64,000 nucleotides of DNA from Pyrinomonadaceae bacterium (GTDB taxonomy: Bacteria; Acidobacteriota; Blastocatellia; Pyrinomonadales; Pyrinomonadaceae). Below are positions 37,378-47,080 of the stretch, in pieces. The stretch is from positions 124,001 to 188,000 of the forward strand of contig JAJQRF010000001.1 of assembly GCA_021228405.1 (NCBI GenBank), given 5' to 3'. The stretch's first letter is position 1. Each line of letters opens with the position of its first letter. The position numbers were made by a program, and so were the translations under genes. The notes under the pieces were generated by a model. That model saw only the letters and a list, made by a program, of their open reading frames with translations, was not told the origin of the DNA and made no database searches.

Positions 37378-38439
37378 ATGCGAAAAATCTTAATCATCAT
37401 TTCCGTTCTGGCAATTCTGTTAATTACTTCGTGCATCAACGCGCCGAACGAAGCGAACAATCAACCCGCGAAAAAAACGAACGGCAAAATCCGCATCGGT
37501 TTTTCGATGGACACGCTCAAGGAACACTGGGTAAAAGACAAGGAACTGGTCGAAAAACGCGCGGCTGAACTCGGCGCAGAGGTTATCGTCAATGTCGCCG
37601 AAGGCAACGACGAAAGGCAACTGAAACAAGTCGATGATTTTCTGACGCAGGGAATCGACGTTTTAATCATCGCACCGCACAACGGGAAAGTTGCCGCAAC
37701 TGCCGTCGAAGCCGCGAAAAAACAAGGCGTTCCCGTCGTCAGCTACGACCGCCTGGTTTTGAGCGATCAGATCGACGTTTTGGTTTCGCATCTTCATTCG
37801 CTTGCGGGAAAAATGCAGGCTGAATACGCTTTGAAAAATGCGCCGAAGGGAAATTATGTGATGATCTACGGCGCGCCGACCGACAACAACGCGCAGATTA
37901 TGAAACAGGCGCAACTCGAGGTTTTACAGCCGGCAATCGACCGCGGCGATATAAAAATCGTCGCCGACCAGCACGCGATCGACTGGTCGCCCGAAAATGC
38001 ACTAAAAATCGCCGAAAACGCGCTGACACAAAATCAAAACAATATCGTCGCGTTCGTTTGTTCCAACGACGGAACCGCCGGCGGCGCGATTCAGGCTTTG
38101 AAGAAACAAAATCTGATCGGGAAAGTCGTCGTGACGGGAATGGATGCGCAGATCGACGCGTTGCAAAGAATTGCCGAAGGCGAACAGAATATGACGGTTT
38201 ACAAACCGATTCAGCCGCTTGCCTTCGCCGCTGTCGAAGCCGCCGTCAGGCTCGCGAAAGGCGAAAAGCCCGACACGACCAAAACGATGAAAGCCGTCAA
38301 CAAGGAAGTTCCGTTCATTTTCATCGAACCGAAGGTCGTTGAAAAAGCAAATCTGATGGACATCGTGCGCGACGGCTACGAATCTTACGACAAGATTTTC
38401 GTCAACGTTCCCGCCGATCAAAGACCGAAAAAAGAATAG
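37378..38439 (+). CDS. Periplasmic sugar-binding lipoprotein, XylF/ribose-binding type
   Basis: A 353-residue type I periplasmic binding protein. The lipobox LITSC places the acylated Cys at residue 19. The XylF-like core includes RIGFSMDTLKEHWVKD, VDVLIIAPHNG and VVSYDRLVL; a D-xylose-type site is suggested by the family match. No ATPase or permease gene is adjacent: the gene is the last of the plus operon and is followed by the 21-bp array. It may serve a permease elsewhere, or act as a sensor for carbohydrate. Confidence 0.88.
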   Translation: MRKILIIISVLAILLITSCINAPNEANNQPAKKTNGKIRIGFSMDTLKEHWVKDKELVEKRAAELGAEVIVNVAEGNDERQLKQVDDFLTQGIDVLIIAPHNGKVAATAVEAAKKQGVPVVSYDRLVLSDQIDVLVSHLHSLAGKMQAEYALKNAPKGNYVMIYGAPTDNNAQIMKQAQLEVLQPAIDRGDIKIVADQHAIDWSPENALKIAENALTQNQNNIVAFVCSNDGTAGGAIQALKKQNLIGKVVVTGMDAQIDALQRIAEGEQNMTVYKPIQPLAFAAVEAAVRLAKGEKPDTTKTMKAVNKEVPFIFIEPKVVEKANLMDIVRDGYESYDKIFVNVPADQRPKKE

Positions 38440-38519
38440 AGGGGAATAAAAATAAGAAATCGTGTGCAGATTTTAGGTCAAAAAGAGAGTTTTTTGGGAA
38501 AAAAATTCCCAGTTTTTGG

Positions 38520-38792
38520 GGAGTCTAGCTAGACTCCTGAGAGTTTTGCCAAAACTCCGACGAAAACTGCCGAAACTCCGAAGAGTTTTTGCACCGCTCT
38601 GAGGAAAGAAAGGAAGACTTTTTTCAATCCATCCAAACTTCTTCCGAGTCTTAACAAAACTCCGAAGAAATTCTTAAAAACTCCTTCGAGCGAACACGAA
38701 ACTCCTTTGAGTGAACGCTAAACTCTTTCCAAGATAAGGAAAACTCCGACGAATTTCTCTGCATTTCCGAAGAGTTTTTCAAACACTGAGCC
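38520..38792. repeat. Quasi-palindromic 21-bp tandem array (13 units)
   Basis: Thirteen contiguous units of exactly 21 bp, most starting GAG/GAA and ending in TCC plus 2-4 bases. Several are internally symmetric (GAGTTTT-GCC-AAAACTC; GGAGTCTAGCTAGACTCC). The sequence differs from the array at 11585 but length, period and unit number agree. Two looser units may precede it (38478-38519). It fills the gap between convergent alpha-glucan operons. Confidence 0.8.
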
Positions 38793-38798
38793 GAGCAA

Positions 38799-38881
38799 AA
38801 AAGTCCGTAGTCCAAAATCTCGAGTCCGGAGTCAAAAATAAATCTTACGACTTAGGACTTTGGGCTACGGGCTACGGACTT
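38799..38881. repeat. Imperfect hairpin at the end of the array
   Basis: AAAGTCCGTAG near 38800 pairs with CTACGGACTTT near 38872-38882, and internal AGTCC/GGACT pieces pair again. It lies between the array and the 3' end of the minus-strand GH13 gene and may terminate transcription. Confidence 0.45.
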
Positions 38882-38892
38882 TCTCTACCGCT

Positions 38893-40692
38893 TTAGTTCG
38901 TAATCTCTAAAATCACGGCTTGATACGGTTTCAGTTTTTCGCTTGCGGCGGCATCCGCGTAATTGCTCATCAAAACTTTCGCTTTCGACAAATCCAAACC
39001 CGTTTTTGCTTCCGATTCCTTCGGTTTGAAATTTAAAAGCACGAGAAATTTTTTGCCGTCAAGTTCGCGTGTATACGAATAAACGTCCTCGTTTTCGCGG
39101 TCGAGAAGCGTGTATTTGCCGTAGATCAGGATCGGGTTTTCCTTGCGGAATTTAACGAGCTTGCGGAAGTAATTCAAAACGGAATTTTCGTCTTTTTCCT
39201 GCGCTTCGGCGTTCAGTTTTTCGTAGTTCGGATTGACTTTGAGCCACGGCGTTCCCGTCGAAAATCCCGCATTTGCAGTCGCATTCCATTGAAACGGTGT
39301 GCGTCCGTTGTCGCGGGCGGCAATTTTCTGCGATTCCAGAAATTGAGTTAAATCGCCGCCTTCCGCTTTGATCTGTTTATACCAATTGATCGATTCGATG
39401 TCCTTGTAATCTTCGATCTTGTCGAATTTGATATTATTCATTCCGAGTTCGTCGCCGAAATAATAATAAGGCGTGGCGCGTTGGGTGAGCAGAAAAGTCG
39501 TCAGCATTTTCGAGGAAACCTCGCGAAATTCGGGCGAATCGTTGCCCCAACGCGTGACCATTCGCGGTTGGTCGTGATTGCCGAGGTAAACCGTGTTCCA
39601 GCCCTTTTCGGCAAAATTCGTGTCCCATTTTGTGTAAATATCCTTGAAATCGCTCAATTTCCAGCCTTTCGGATCGATAATCTTTTTCGAGTCGGGCAGA
39701 TAGCCGAGATTAACGCCCTCGTAATGATAGATCATATTGAGTTCCCTGCGTTCTTCGTCAACGAACTTATGCGCGTCTTCCTTCGTCGCGCCCGCTTCGC
39801 CCAACGTCATCACGTCGTATTTCGACAAAACTTCGCGGTTCATTTCCTGTATGTAATCGTGAAGTTTCGGTCCGCTTCCGTAAAATTTTCCGAAATCTCC
39901 GTTGAATTCAGCGGGAATTTCCCTGAACGGCTTATCTTTGGAAATAAAATGAATCACGTCCATTCGGAAACCGTCAACGCCTTTGTCGAACCAGAATTTC
40001 ATCATCGAATACATTTCCTCACGGAGTTTCGGATTTTCCCAGTTCAAATCGGGCTGTTTGTCGGAAAAATAGTGTAAATAATAGGATTTCGTGTTCGGTT
40101 CGTATTGCCAGCCGTCACCTTCAGGGTCGAAAAAGCTCACGCGTTTCGGCGGTTTTCCGTCTTCTTCGTTCCACCAGTGATAATAATCGCGGTAAGGATT
40201 ATCACGCGATTTTTTTGCTTCCTGAAACCAGAAATGTTCATCCGAAGAATGATTTGCGACCAGATCGAGCACGACTTTGATTCCGCGTTCGTGAAAGCCT
40301 TTGAGCATCACGTCGAAGTCTTCCATCGTGCCGAATTCCTTCATAATATTGCGGTAATCCGAAACGTCGTAGCCCATATCGTCGTTCGGCGAACTGAAGA
40401 TCGGATTCAGCCACACCGCATCGATGCCGAGCGACTTTATATAATCGAGCTTTTCGGTAATTCCCTTCAGATCGCCGATCCCGTCGCCGTTCGTATCTTT
40501 AAACGAACGCGGATAAATCTGGTAAACAACCGCTTCTTTCCACCATTTGCGGTTCGGGATTTCTTTTGAAGCGGTTTGGTTTTGATTAGTGTTCACGGCA
40601 GTTTGATTCGTATTCGGAGCAGTATTTTGACAGGCGGAAAGTGCCGACAAAATGAAGCTCACAAACAATAAAAATACCGGTTTTCGATACAT
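38893..40692 (-). CDS. GH13 alpha-glucosidase, lipoprotein
   Basis: A 599-residue paralogue of the cytosolic enzyme at 27853, but with a lipoprotein signal (LSALSAC, Cys21) and an Asn/Thr/Gln-rich linker before the catalytic domain. The GH13 motifs are intact: DTNGDGIGD, GFRMDVI, LGEAGA and GNHDQPR. Lipid anchoring puts it in the periplasm or at the outer membrane. Third gene of a minus-strand operon with DUF1349 and a second GH13 lipoprotein; the gap to DUF1349 is 12 bp. Confidence 0.93.
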   Translation of the reverse strand: MYRKPVFLLFVSFILSALSACQNTAPNTNQTAVNTNQNQTASKEIPNRKWWKEAVVYQIYPRSFKDTNGDGIGDLKGITEKLDYIKSLGIDAVWLNPIFSSPNDDMGYDVSDYRNIMKEFGTMEDFDVMLKGFHERGIKVVLDLVANHSSDEHFWFQEAKKSRDNPYRDYYHWWNEEDGKPPKRVSFFDPEGDGWQYEPNTKSYYLHYFSDKQPDLNWENPKLREEMYSMMKFWFDKGVDGFRMDVIHFISKDKPFREIPAEFNGDFGKFYGSGPKLHDYIQEMNREVLSKYDVMTLGEAGATKEDAHKFVDEERRELNMIYHYEGVNLGYLPDSKKIIDPKGWKLSDFKDIYTKWDTNFAEKGWNTVYLGNHDQPRMVTRWGNDSPEFREVSSKMLTTFLLTQRATPYYYFGDELGMNNIKFDKIEDYKDIESINWYKQIKAEGGDLTQFLESQKIAARDNGRTPFQWNATANAGFSTGTPWLKVNPNYEKLNAEAQEKDENSVLNYFRKLVKFRKENPILIYGKYTLLDRENEDVYSYTRELDGKKFLVLLNFKPKESEAKTGLDLSKAKVLMSNYADAAASEKLKPYQAVILEITN

Positions 40693-40704
40693 AAATTTTC
40701 CTCG

Positions 40705-41373
40705 CTAAATTCCCATTCTGAAATCCTTGACGCTCGTTTCGCTAAATTGAAACTGCTCAAAGACGGATTTGTTGCCTTTTCCCATCGGCGACTGCGAACC
40801 GACCCCGATCTTTATCGCCGGCGGATATTCGTTTTTGAAAACGCGCACCAACTGCCAGCTTTTGCCGTCGATCGAATAATAAAAACCGATGACTTTCGTA
40901 TCGGAAGAAATCTTCATAAAAACGCTCGGGCTTTTCAACGCATCGTGATTGTTGTCGTCGGAAAAATCCTTCGTTTTGACAGTCACCAGACGCTTGTTCA
41001 TTCGTTCGTCGGCTTCAAACGCGAATTTCAGCCAGTGTTTGTCGTCAACGTAAATAAACGCCATTCCCGCATCGTATTTAATTTTGTGAACGGGCGTGGT
41101 TTTGAATGAAAACGTAAAAGGTTTCCTATTATCGACCGTTTTCAAGATCAACGGCGCGTTCGCTTTTTCATACGGCGGCAAACCCGGTTCGATAAAAAAA
41201 TCCGTTTCCGCGCCGGATGTTATTTCGACTTTGCTTCCGACTTTGGAAATCGATTTTTCGCCACCATTGCGGCTTTCGGTAAACTCCCAAAAAATAGATT
41301 TTTCGTCGTTCTTCTGACCGGAAATGTTCACGATGCAAAGACAGATCGCCAATAAAAACAAAGAAATCTTCAT
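40705..41373 (-). CDS. Exported DUF1349 protein
   Basis: A 222-residue secreted protein (signal peptide FLLAICLCIVNISG). The fold suggested by motifs such as DAGMAFIYVDDKHWLKFAFE and YYSIDGKSWQLVRVF is the laminin-G-like DUF1349 jelly roll, which often binds or cleaves glycans. It lies 4 bp after one GH13 gene and 12 bp before the other, so it is co-transcribed with both. A carbohydrate-binding accessory role is inferred. Confidence 0.85.
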   Translation of the reverse strand: MKISLFLLAICLCIVNISGQKNDEKSIFWEFTESRNGGEKSISKVGSKVEITSGAETDFFIEPGLPPYEKANAPLILKTVDNRKPFTFSFKTTPVHKIKYDAGMAFIYVDDKHWLKFAFEADERMNKRLVTVKTKDFSDDNNHDALKSPSVFMKISSDTKVIGFYYSIDGKSWQLVRVFKNEYPPAIKIGVGSQSPMGKGNKSVFEQFQFSETSVKDFRMGI

Positions 41374-41377
41374 TATT

Positions 41378-43153
41378 CTACTCCTCTAATTGATATATGA
41401 CCGCCTCAAACGGTTTCAGTTTTCCGTCCTTTGAAGCCTCAGGATAATTTCCCAAAAGAACTTTTGTTTTGCCGAGATCAACGCCCGTATTCGAGTTTGA
41501 TTCCTTTGCCTTGAAATTCAGCAAAACGAGAATTTTTTTGCCGTTCAATTCACGCGTGTAAGCAAAAACATCGGGATTATTATCATCTACAACCGCAAAT
41601 TTCCCGTAAACAAGCCGCTCGTCGCTTTTTCTCAATTTGATGACTTTGCGGAAATAATTGAGCGGCGAGTTTTCGTCTTTTTCGGCGGTTTCGACGTTGA
41701 TCTTGTCGAAATTCGGATTGACTTTAAGCCACGGATTTCCGTTTGAAAATCCCGCGTTCGCAGTCGAATTCCACTGCATCGGCGTGCGCCCGTTATCACG
41801 GGCGGAGATTTTCATTCCTTCGAGAAACCGCACCAGATCGCCGCCTTTTTCCCTGACCTGCGCATAGTTCGTTTTAACTTCGATGTCGTTATAATCTTCG
41901 ATCTTGTCGAATTTGATATTCGTCATTCCAAGCTCATCGCCGAAATAATAAAACGCCGTTCCGGGCATCGTTAAAATAAATGTCGTCAGCATTTTTGACG
42001 AAATCTCGCGAAATTCAGGCGAATCGTTTCCCCAGCGCGTCGTGATGCGCGGCTGATCGTGATTGGCGAGATACGTCGTTCCCCAACCGCGTTCCTCGAA
42101 CGCCTTGTTCCACTTTGAATAAATCTTTTTCAGATCGACCAGATTCACGCCGTTCGGGTCGGGCATTTTGAATTCGTTCGGCAGATAACCGAGGTCGGTG
42201 GCTTCAAAATAATAAGCCATATTCAGCTCTTTGCGCGTCGGGTCAACGAATTTCATCACGCGTTCGACATCTCCGGCGGCTTCGGCAACCGTCGCCACGT
42301 CATATTTCGACAAAACTTCGCGGTTCATTTCCTGGATGTAATCGTGCAGTTTCGGTCCGTCCGCGTAAAACATACTCCACCTGCCGTTATAGCTTTCAGG
42401 CATCGGCGGAAAATTCGGGTCTTTTGAAATGTAAGCGAGTGCGTCCATCCGAAAACCGTCAACGCCTTTGTCGAGCCAGAAACGCATCATTTTATAGATT
42501 TCCTCGCGCACTTTCGGATTTTCCCAGTTCAGATCGGGCTGAAAATCGCCGAAATAATGCAGATAATATGAATTCGTCGCTTCATTAAATTGCCAAGCGT
42601 CCGCTTTTTCGTCGAAATGACTCCAACGTTTCGGCGGTTCGCCTTTTTCCTTCGCCCACCAGTGAAAATAGTTGTAGTAAGGATTGTCGCGCGATTTTTT
42701 CGCTTCCAGGAACCAGCGATGCTCGTCCGAACAATGATTGACGACCAAATCCATAAAAACCTTGATCTGGCGGTCGTGAAAACCTTTCAGCATCACGTCG
42801 AAATCCTGCATCGTGCCGAATTCCTGCATTATGTTTTCATAATCTGAAATGTCGTAACCGTTGTCTTTATTGGGCGAAGCATAGATCGGATTGATCCAGA
42901 CGGCATCGATGCCGAGCGATTTTATATAATCTAGTTTTTCGATGATTCCCTTCAGATCGCCAACGCCGTCGCCGTTCGTGTCTTTGAACGAACGCGGATA
43001 AATCTGGTAAATAACGGCTTCCTTCCACCATTTCCGATCGGGAATTTCATTTGCAGACGGTGCGGTTCGATTGACATTGTTTCCGGCGGTTTGACACGCG
43101 GACAAAAGCAGAACGGACAGGAAAAAAGCGGTTAAAATTCGCGTTTTGGACAT
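41378..43153 (-). CDS. GH13 alpha-glucosidase, lipoprotein
   Basis: A 591-residue paralogue of the enzymes at 27853 and 38893, with lipobox LLSAC (Cys20). Catalytic motifs are GFRMDAL, VAEAAG and ANHDQPR. The acid-loop change (AEAAG versus AEGPG and GEAGA) distinguishes the three paralogues and may reflect different linkage preference. A purine-rich GAGGAGAA ribosome site precedes the ATG. First gene of the minus-strand GH13/DUF1349/GH13 operon. Confidence 0.93.
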   Translation of the reverse strand: MSKTRILTAFFLSVLLLSACQTAGNNVNRTAPSANEIPDRKWWKEAVIYQIYPRSFKDTNGDGVGDLKGIIEKLDYIKSLGIDAVWINPIYASPNKDNGYDISDYENIMQEFGTMQDFDVMLKGFHDRQIKVFMDLVVNHCSDEHRWFLEAKKSRDNPYYNYFHWWAKEKGEPPKRWSHFDEKADAWQFNEATNSYYLHYFGDFQPDLNWENPKVREEIYKMMRFWLDKGVDGFRMDALAYISKDPNFPPMPESYNGRWSMFYADGPKLHDYIQEMNREVLSKYDVATVAEAAGDVERVMKFVDPTRKELNMAYYFEATDLGYLPNEFKMPDPNGVNLVDLKKIYSKWNKAFEERGWGTTYLANHDQPRITTRWGNDSPEFREISSKMLTTFILTMPGTAFYYFGDELGMTNIKFDKIEDYNDIEVKTNYAQVREKGGDLVRFLEGMKISARDNGRTPMQWNSTANAGFSNGNPWLKVNPNFDKINVETAEKDENSPLNYFRKVIKLRKSDERLVYGKFAVVDDNNPDVFAYTRELNGKKILVLLNFKAKESNSNTGVDLGKTKVLLGNYPEASKDGKLKPFEAVIYQLEE

Positions 43154-43339
43154 TGAATTTTCTCCTCGAAAATTTCTTTCTTCGATTAAAAACGCAATCG
43201 GATAATCTGAAAACGAACGACAGTAAAAAGATAGATCGCTCTTTTATCTGCTGGAATTGTTCGTTTGTTCGGTTTTACAACAAAGTTTGATGAGATAGTT
43301 TTAGCACTATTCCGCCGGACTGTCTAGCCTGAACCTCAA

Positions 43340-46300
43340 CTATCTATTGTATATCGGCGATTTTTTTTCAAAAGTTCCACGACTGCGGCGCGTCAGGGTT
43401 TCTTCATAAACTCGGCGTTTTTCTTCGGTCATCGGGAAAACTTCGTCCGTGTCGTATGGATATTTTTTCATTCCCTTGAACGGTAGCGGAAACACCGTGT
43501 TAGGCGAACCCGAATTAATGTCCATTTCCTTGCTGTAACCGTCCGCAAAAAGCAAAAATGTGTAAGTTTTTCCTTGTTCCGGCGTGTCTAATTGCTTAAA
43601 TTTCAAAACGAACTCATCGCCTGTTTTGGAAATCACAAAAAGGTCGTCCGTTTCATCCAATAACGGTTTTACGTCGCCGAAACGGGTGAAATTTCCCGAA
43701 AAACTTTTCCAGGGCGATTCGGTCGAAACCTTTTCATATTCGGGCACGATCATTTCGCCGAATTTCAATTCTTTTGAAAATCCGCGTTCCCGCAAATCGG
43801 CAATTTCGGGTTCGAGTTCGACCGTCTTTAATTTCTCCGTATCATCCGACGTATCGACCGAAATTTTATCCCAAAAGGTTTTAAAGTTCGTCACGATGCG
43901 GATTTCGCGCGAATCCGATAAAAATTTTCCCGTCAGATCGACCGGAACGGTTTGCGGGCGACCGACCGGAATTCCGATGCTTTCGATCACGGTTTGCCAT
44001 TCGCCTTTTTCATTTTTAACCTGCAAATACGGCATAAAAAGCGATCTTTCGCTTTGCGAGGCGTTGACGTTGTCGGAAGAAAACGCGTAATCGGTCCAAC
44101 CCGTCAAAAGCAGGGTCGTTCTGCCGTTAAAGTTTGCGCGGTCGTCGAGTTTTAAGGTCAAACTATGCGTTTCCGCGTAGCCGCGAACCGGTAAATTCCT
44201 GAAATCATCGTAAAAAACGCGGTCGAGTTCACGAATTTTCGGCAAAACGTCTTTGCCTTCGGAATTGAGCGCGGAAACGGGCGGTTTCGGAGCACGAACC
44301 GTGAAAAGCGGATTTTCTGAAATTTCGGATTTTCCCAGACCTTCGTTCGGATAAACTTCAGCATCTGCATCGTGTTCGACGGCGACGAGTTTAACTTTGT
44401 CCAGATACAGGACTTCTTCGAGTTCGTTAGTGACGCGGATTTCGTAAAATCCGTCTTTTGCCTTGATTTTATCGGGCGCAATTCGTATAAATTCGTCGGA
44501 ATCGGGAAAATGGTAAACGCCTTTGCCCGCCCAGTTTCCCATTTCACCGCCGCCGAGAAAATCGGTAATAAACTCGAACTTTTCACCGTTCCACACATAA
44601 AGATAAGGACAGGACGAAGGCTTACGGTCAACTTCCTGAATTTTCAAAGGTGCATAATTTTTGGCGGTCGTTTCGTTAAATTCCGTTTCCGATTGGATAA
44701 TTCCCGAACTCCACAAAATTTTCAAGGAATCGGCTTTTTCGCGTCTTCCGAGTCCGAAATGAATTTCCGAAGGCGCGGGTGCAGGGCTTGCCGAATAACT
44801 GTCCAATTGCTGTTCCAGACTTCCCGAACGCATCAAAACTCGCGTGCCAACGCCCGATTTATTGCTGACGCGACCTTGCAGATCGAGGTTTACGGAGTTG
44901 TTTTTACTCCCGCCGTCATTCCGCAGATAGTTTGCGCCGACGAGCAAGTCGAGATCGCCGTCGCGGTCGAAATCGGCTGAGAGAATTCCTTCCGGTGAAG
45001 CCGTAAAATTTTTGAATGGTTTTGCTGTCGCCGCTGCAAACTCGCTTCCTAAATTTCTTGAAATCGACAGTTTTTTACCGTTTGAAACCAACAGATCGAG
45101 CAAACCGTCGTTGTCGTAATCGAGAAATTGTGCGGCAAAAGCTTCATTCGTCCCGTTCGGCGCATCTTTCAGAATAAACTTTCCCGTGCCGTCCGAGATC
45201 GCCAAAACTCCCTTTCCTTCGCTTTTTCCCCAGCCTTTCACCAACCCGAAGAAAAAATCCGTAAAACCGTCTTTGTTGACATCGCCTGCGGCGACACAAC
45301 TCCAATCATCTTTTCTGCTCAAACCGATTGCAGAAGCGGCATTCTTAAATGTGTCGTCGCGTTGATTGCTCAATAAAGTCGGCTTGCCGCCGTGGTTCAA
45401 AATCAATAGATCGGCATCACGCGTATTGTTAAAATCGGTCGGAACGACGGCGATAGATTGTTCATTCTCACTTTTCTTAGTTTGATTTATCTTCGATTCC
45501 GCCGAAACGTCCGTAAAATTGCCGTTGTTGTTGTTTCGCAAAAGAAGATTGGGCGCAGGTTCAAATTGAAGCGGGAAAGGAAAATCGTTCAATTCTGCGC
45601 TTCCGCCACCGATCATAGCGAAACCCGCGATAAAAATATCGAGGTCGCCGTCGTGATCGTAATCGACGAAAGCGGTTGAAATCGCGAGATTTTCATATTT
45701 CGGAAATTTCGCTTCGCTCGAAACGTCCTTGAATTTTCCCTTTCCTTCGTTACGGTAAAGACGGATTTCCTTGAAACCGATCACTAACAGATCAGGCAGA
45801 TCGTCGTTGTCGAAATCTCCCGCGATGATGCTTGTTCCGACCGAATCGAGCGATACTGTGAGATCGCCCGAATTCTGAGAAACATCGCTAAACTTTCCTT
45901 TTTCATTTCGATACAGGGATATTTTGCAGGAAGTTTTCACGGTCGAATCATTACGCGCAGTTTTCCGAAAATCAGTGATCGAATTGTCGATGCGCGCAAC
46001 ATCCAAGTCACCGTCGCGGTCAAAATCGATCAATGTTCCGCCACCTTGATTTAATTGCAAAACCTGATAGATCGACTGCGGTTTGATTAAAAATCGATGG
46101 GTGCCGCCGGGAACGGGAACGCGCAGAACGTTTTTATTTTTGATGCCGTTTGCGATTTGTCTAAAAGCGACCTGCGGCTCTTTTTTATCGATCAGTTCCT
46201 CTTCCGCGCCGGTCGAAGAGATCGCTTCCGAATAACGACCTTGTTCGAGGTAATTCAAACTGATGTTTACGCCCGCGCTCGTGTCACGCAGAGTTTGAAA

Positions 46301-46912
46301 TTTCTTCAAATATTCCGCCGCACGTTCACGTTCGCCGCTTCGTTGCAATGAGATCGCCAGACCATAGATCGCCGTCAGATTGAAAGGCTCGTTTCTGATG
46401 GCGGTTTCAAAATATCTGATGGCTTGCGGGTAATCGCGTTTTTGCGCCGAAAGTTGTCCGGCGTTGACGTTTGCGCCGACATCGTTCGGGTCGAGTTTCA
46501 ATACTTTTTGAAACGCTTCCAAAGCCTCATCCGTTTCATTTACCGAACGCGCCGTTAACCCCGAAACGTAAAAAGCCTGCAAAGAATTCGGGTCGATCTT
46601 CAAATATTCGTTCAGTGCAACTTTTGCTTCGTCGAACTTCTTTGAATTGAATAAAGCGATCGCCAGATTGATCTTTGCCAGTTTGAAATCCGGTTTCATT
46701 TCGAGAGCGCGGCGAAATTCCCTTTCGGCGTTGTCGGGTTTAAATTGTTCGAGCAAGGAAACCCCGCGATTATTTGCGCGATACGCTTCTTCCAAAGCTG
46801 TAAAATCACCCGTTTTTTGCGCCCGGATCGTGAACGCACATTGAAATACGAGTAAAAACAAGATGACGCGGAACGCCGAAATCTGCCGCACGGCTGTTAA
46901 AATTATGCTCAT
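43340..46912 (-). CDS. TPR + CRTAC1 fusion protein, exported
   Basis: An 1190-residue exported protein. Residues ~1-32 are a signal region ending FTIRAQ. Residues ~40-235 hold about six TPRs. Residues ~290-690 have FG-GAP loops (DFDRDGDLDVARI, DFDNDDLPDLLVI, DYDHDGDLDIFIA, DYDNDGLLDLLVS, DFDRDGDLDLLVG). An ASPIC/UnbV domain with FGLGRREKADSLKILW follows. The last ~400 residues are unassigned and begin CPYLYVWNGEKFEFITD. It joins in one chain what the operon at 16138-22311 encodes separately, supporting a TPR-CRTAC1 partnership. Confidence 0.88.
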   Translation of the reverse strand: MSIILTAVRQISAFRVILFLLVFQCAFTIRAQKTGDFTALEEAYRANNRGVSLLEQFKPDNAEREFRRALEMKPDFKLAKINLAIALFNSKKFDEAKVALNEYLKIDPNSLQAFYVSGLTARSVNETDEALEAFQKVLKLDPNDVGANVNAGQLSAQKRDYPQAIRYFETAIRNEPFNLTAIYGLAISLQRSGERERAAEYLKKFQTLRDTSAGVNISLNYLEQGRYSEAISSTGAEEELIDKKEPQVAFRQIANGIKNKNVLRVPVPGGTHRFLIKPQSIYQVLQLNQGGGTLIDFDRDGDLDVARIDNSITDFRKTARNDSTVKTSCKISLYRNEKGKFSDVSQNSGDLTVSLDSVGTSIIAGDFDNDDLPDLLVIGFKEIRLYRNEGKGKFKDVSSEAKFPKYENLAISTAFVDYDHDGDLDIFIAGFAMIGGGSAELNDFPFPLQFEPAPNLLLRNNNNGNFTDVSAESKINQTKKSENEQSIAVVPTDFNNTRDADLLILNHGGKPTLLSNQRDDTFKNAASAIGLSRKDDWSCVAAGDVNKDGFTDFFFGLVKGWGKSEGKGVLAISDGTGKFILKDAPNGTNEAFAAQFLDYDNDGLLDLLVSNGKKLSISRNLGSEFAAATAKPFKNFTASPEGILSADFDRDGDLDLLVGANYLRNDGGSKNNSVNLDLQGRVSNKSGVGTRVLMRSGSLEQQLDSYSASPAPAPSEIHFGLGRREKADSLKILWSSGIIQSETEFNETTAKNYAPLKIQEVDRKPSSCPYLYVWNGEKFEFITDFLGGGEMGNWAGKGVYHFPDSDEFIRIAPDKIKAKDGFYEIRVTNELEEVLYLDKVKLVAVEHDADAEVYPNEGLGKSEISENPLFTVRAPKPPVSALNSEGKDVLPKIRELDRVFYDDFRNLPVRGYAETHSLTLKLDDRANFNGRTTLLLTGWTDYAFSSDNVNASQSERSLFMPYLQVKNEKGEWQTVIESIGIPVGRPQTVPVDLTGKFLSDSREIRIVTNFKTFWDKISVDTSDDTEKLKTVELEPEIADLRERGFSKELKFGEMIVPEYEKVSTESPWKSFSGNFTRFGDVKPLLDETDDLFVISKTGDEFVLKFKQLDTPEQGKTYTFLLFADGYSKEMDINSGSPNTVFPLPFKGMKKYPYDTDEVFPMTEEKRRVYEETLTRRSRGTFEKKSPIYNR

Positions 46913-47052
46913 TATTTTACGGAATTATTTTTATCATTTTGGCTGAATTTTGATAATAATTCCATTAATAGTCAACTTAAATATCTTAATTTCAAAAATC
47001 AAAAGCGAATCAAATCGTTCCTGAATTTGATAATTTCTCCGCAATAAAAAAA

Positions 47053-47080
47053 GGCGTTACACGTTCAGACGTGTAACGCC
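47053..47080 (-). terminator. Second terminator-like hairpin
   Basis: A perfect 12-bp stem (GGCGTTACACGT with its complement, loop TCAG). The A-run at 47046-47052 becomes a U-run on the minus strand. No minus-strand gene lies immediately upstream of it, only the receptor's own terminator 225 bp earlier. Confidence 0.7.
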
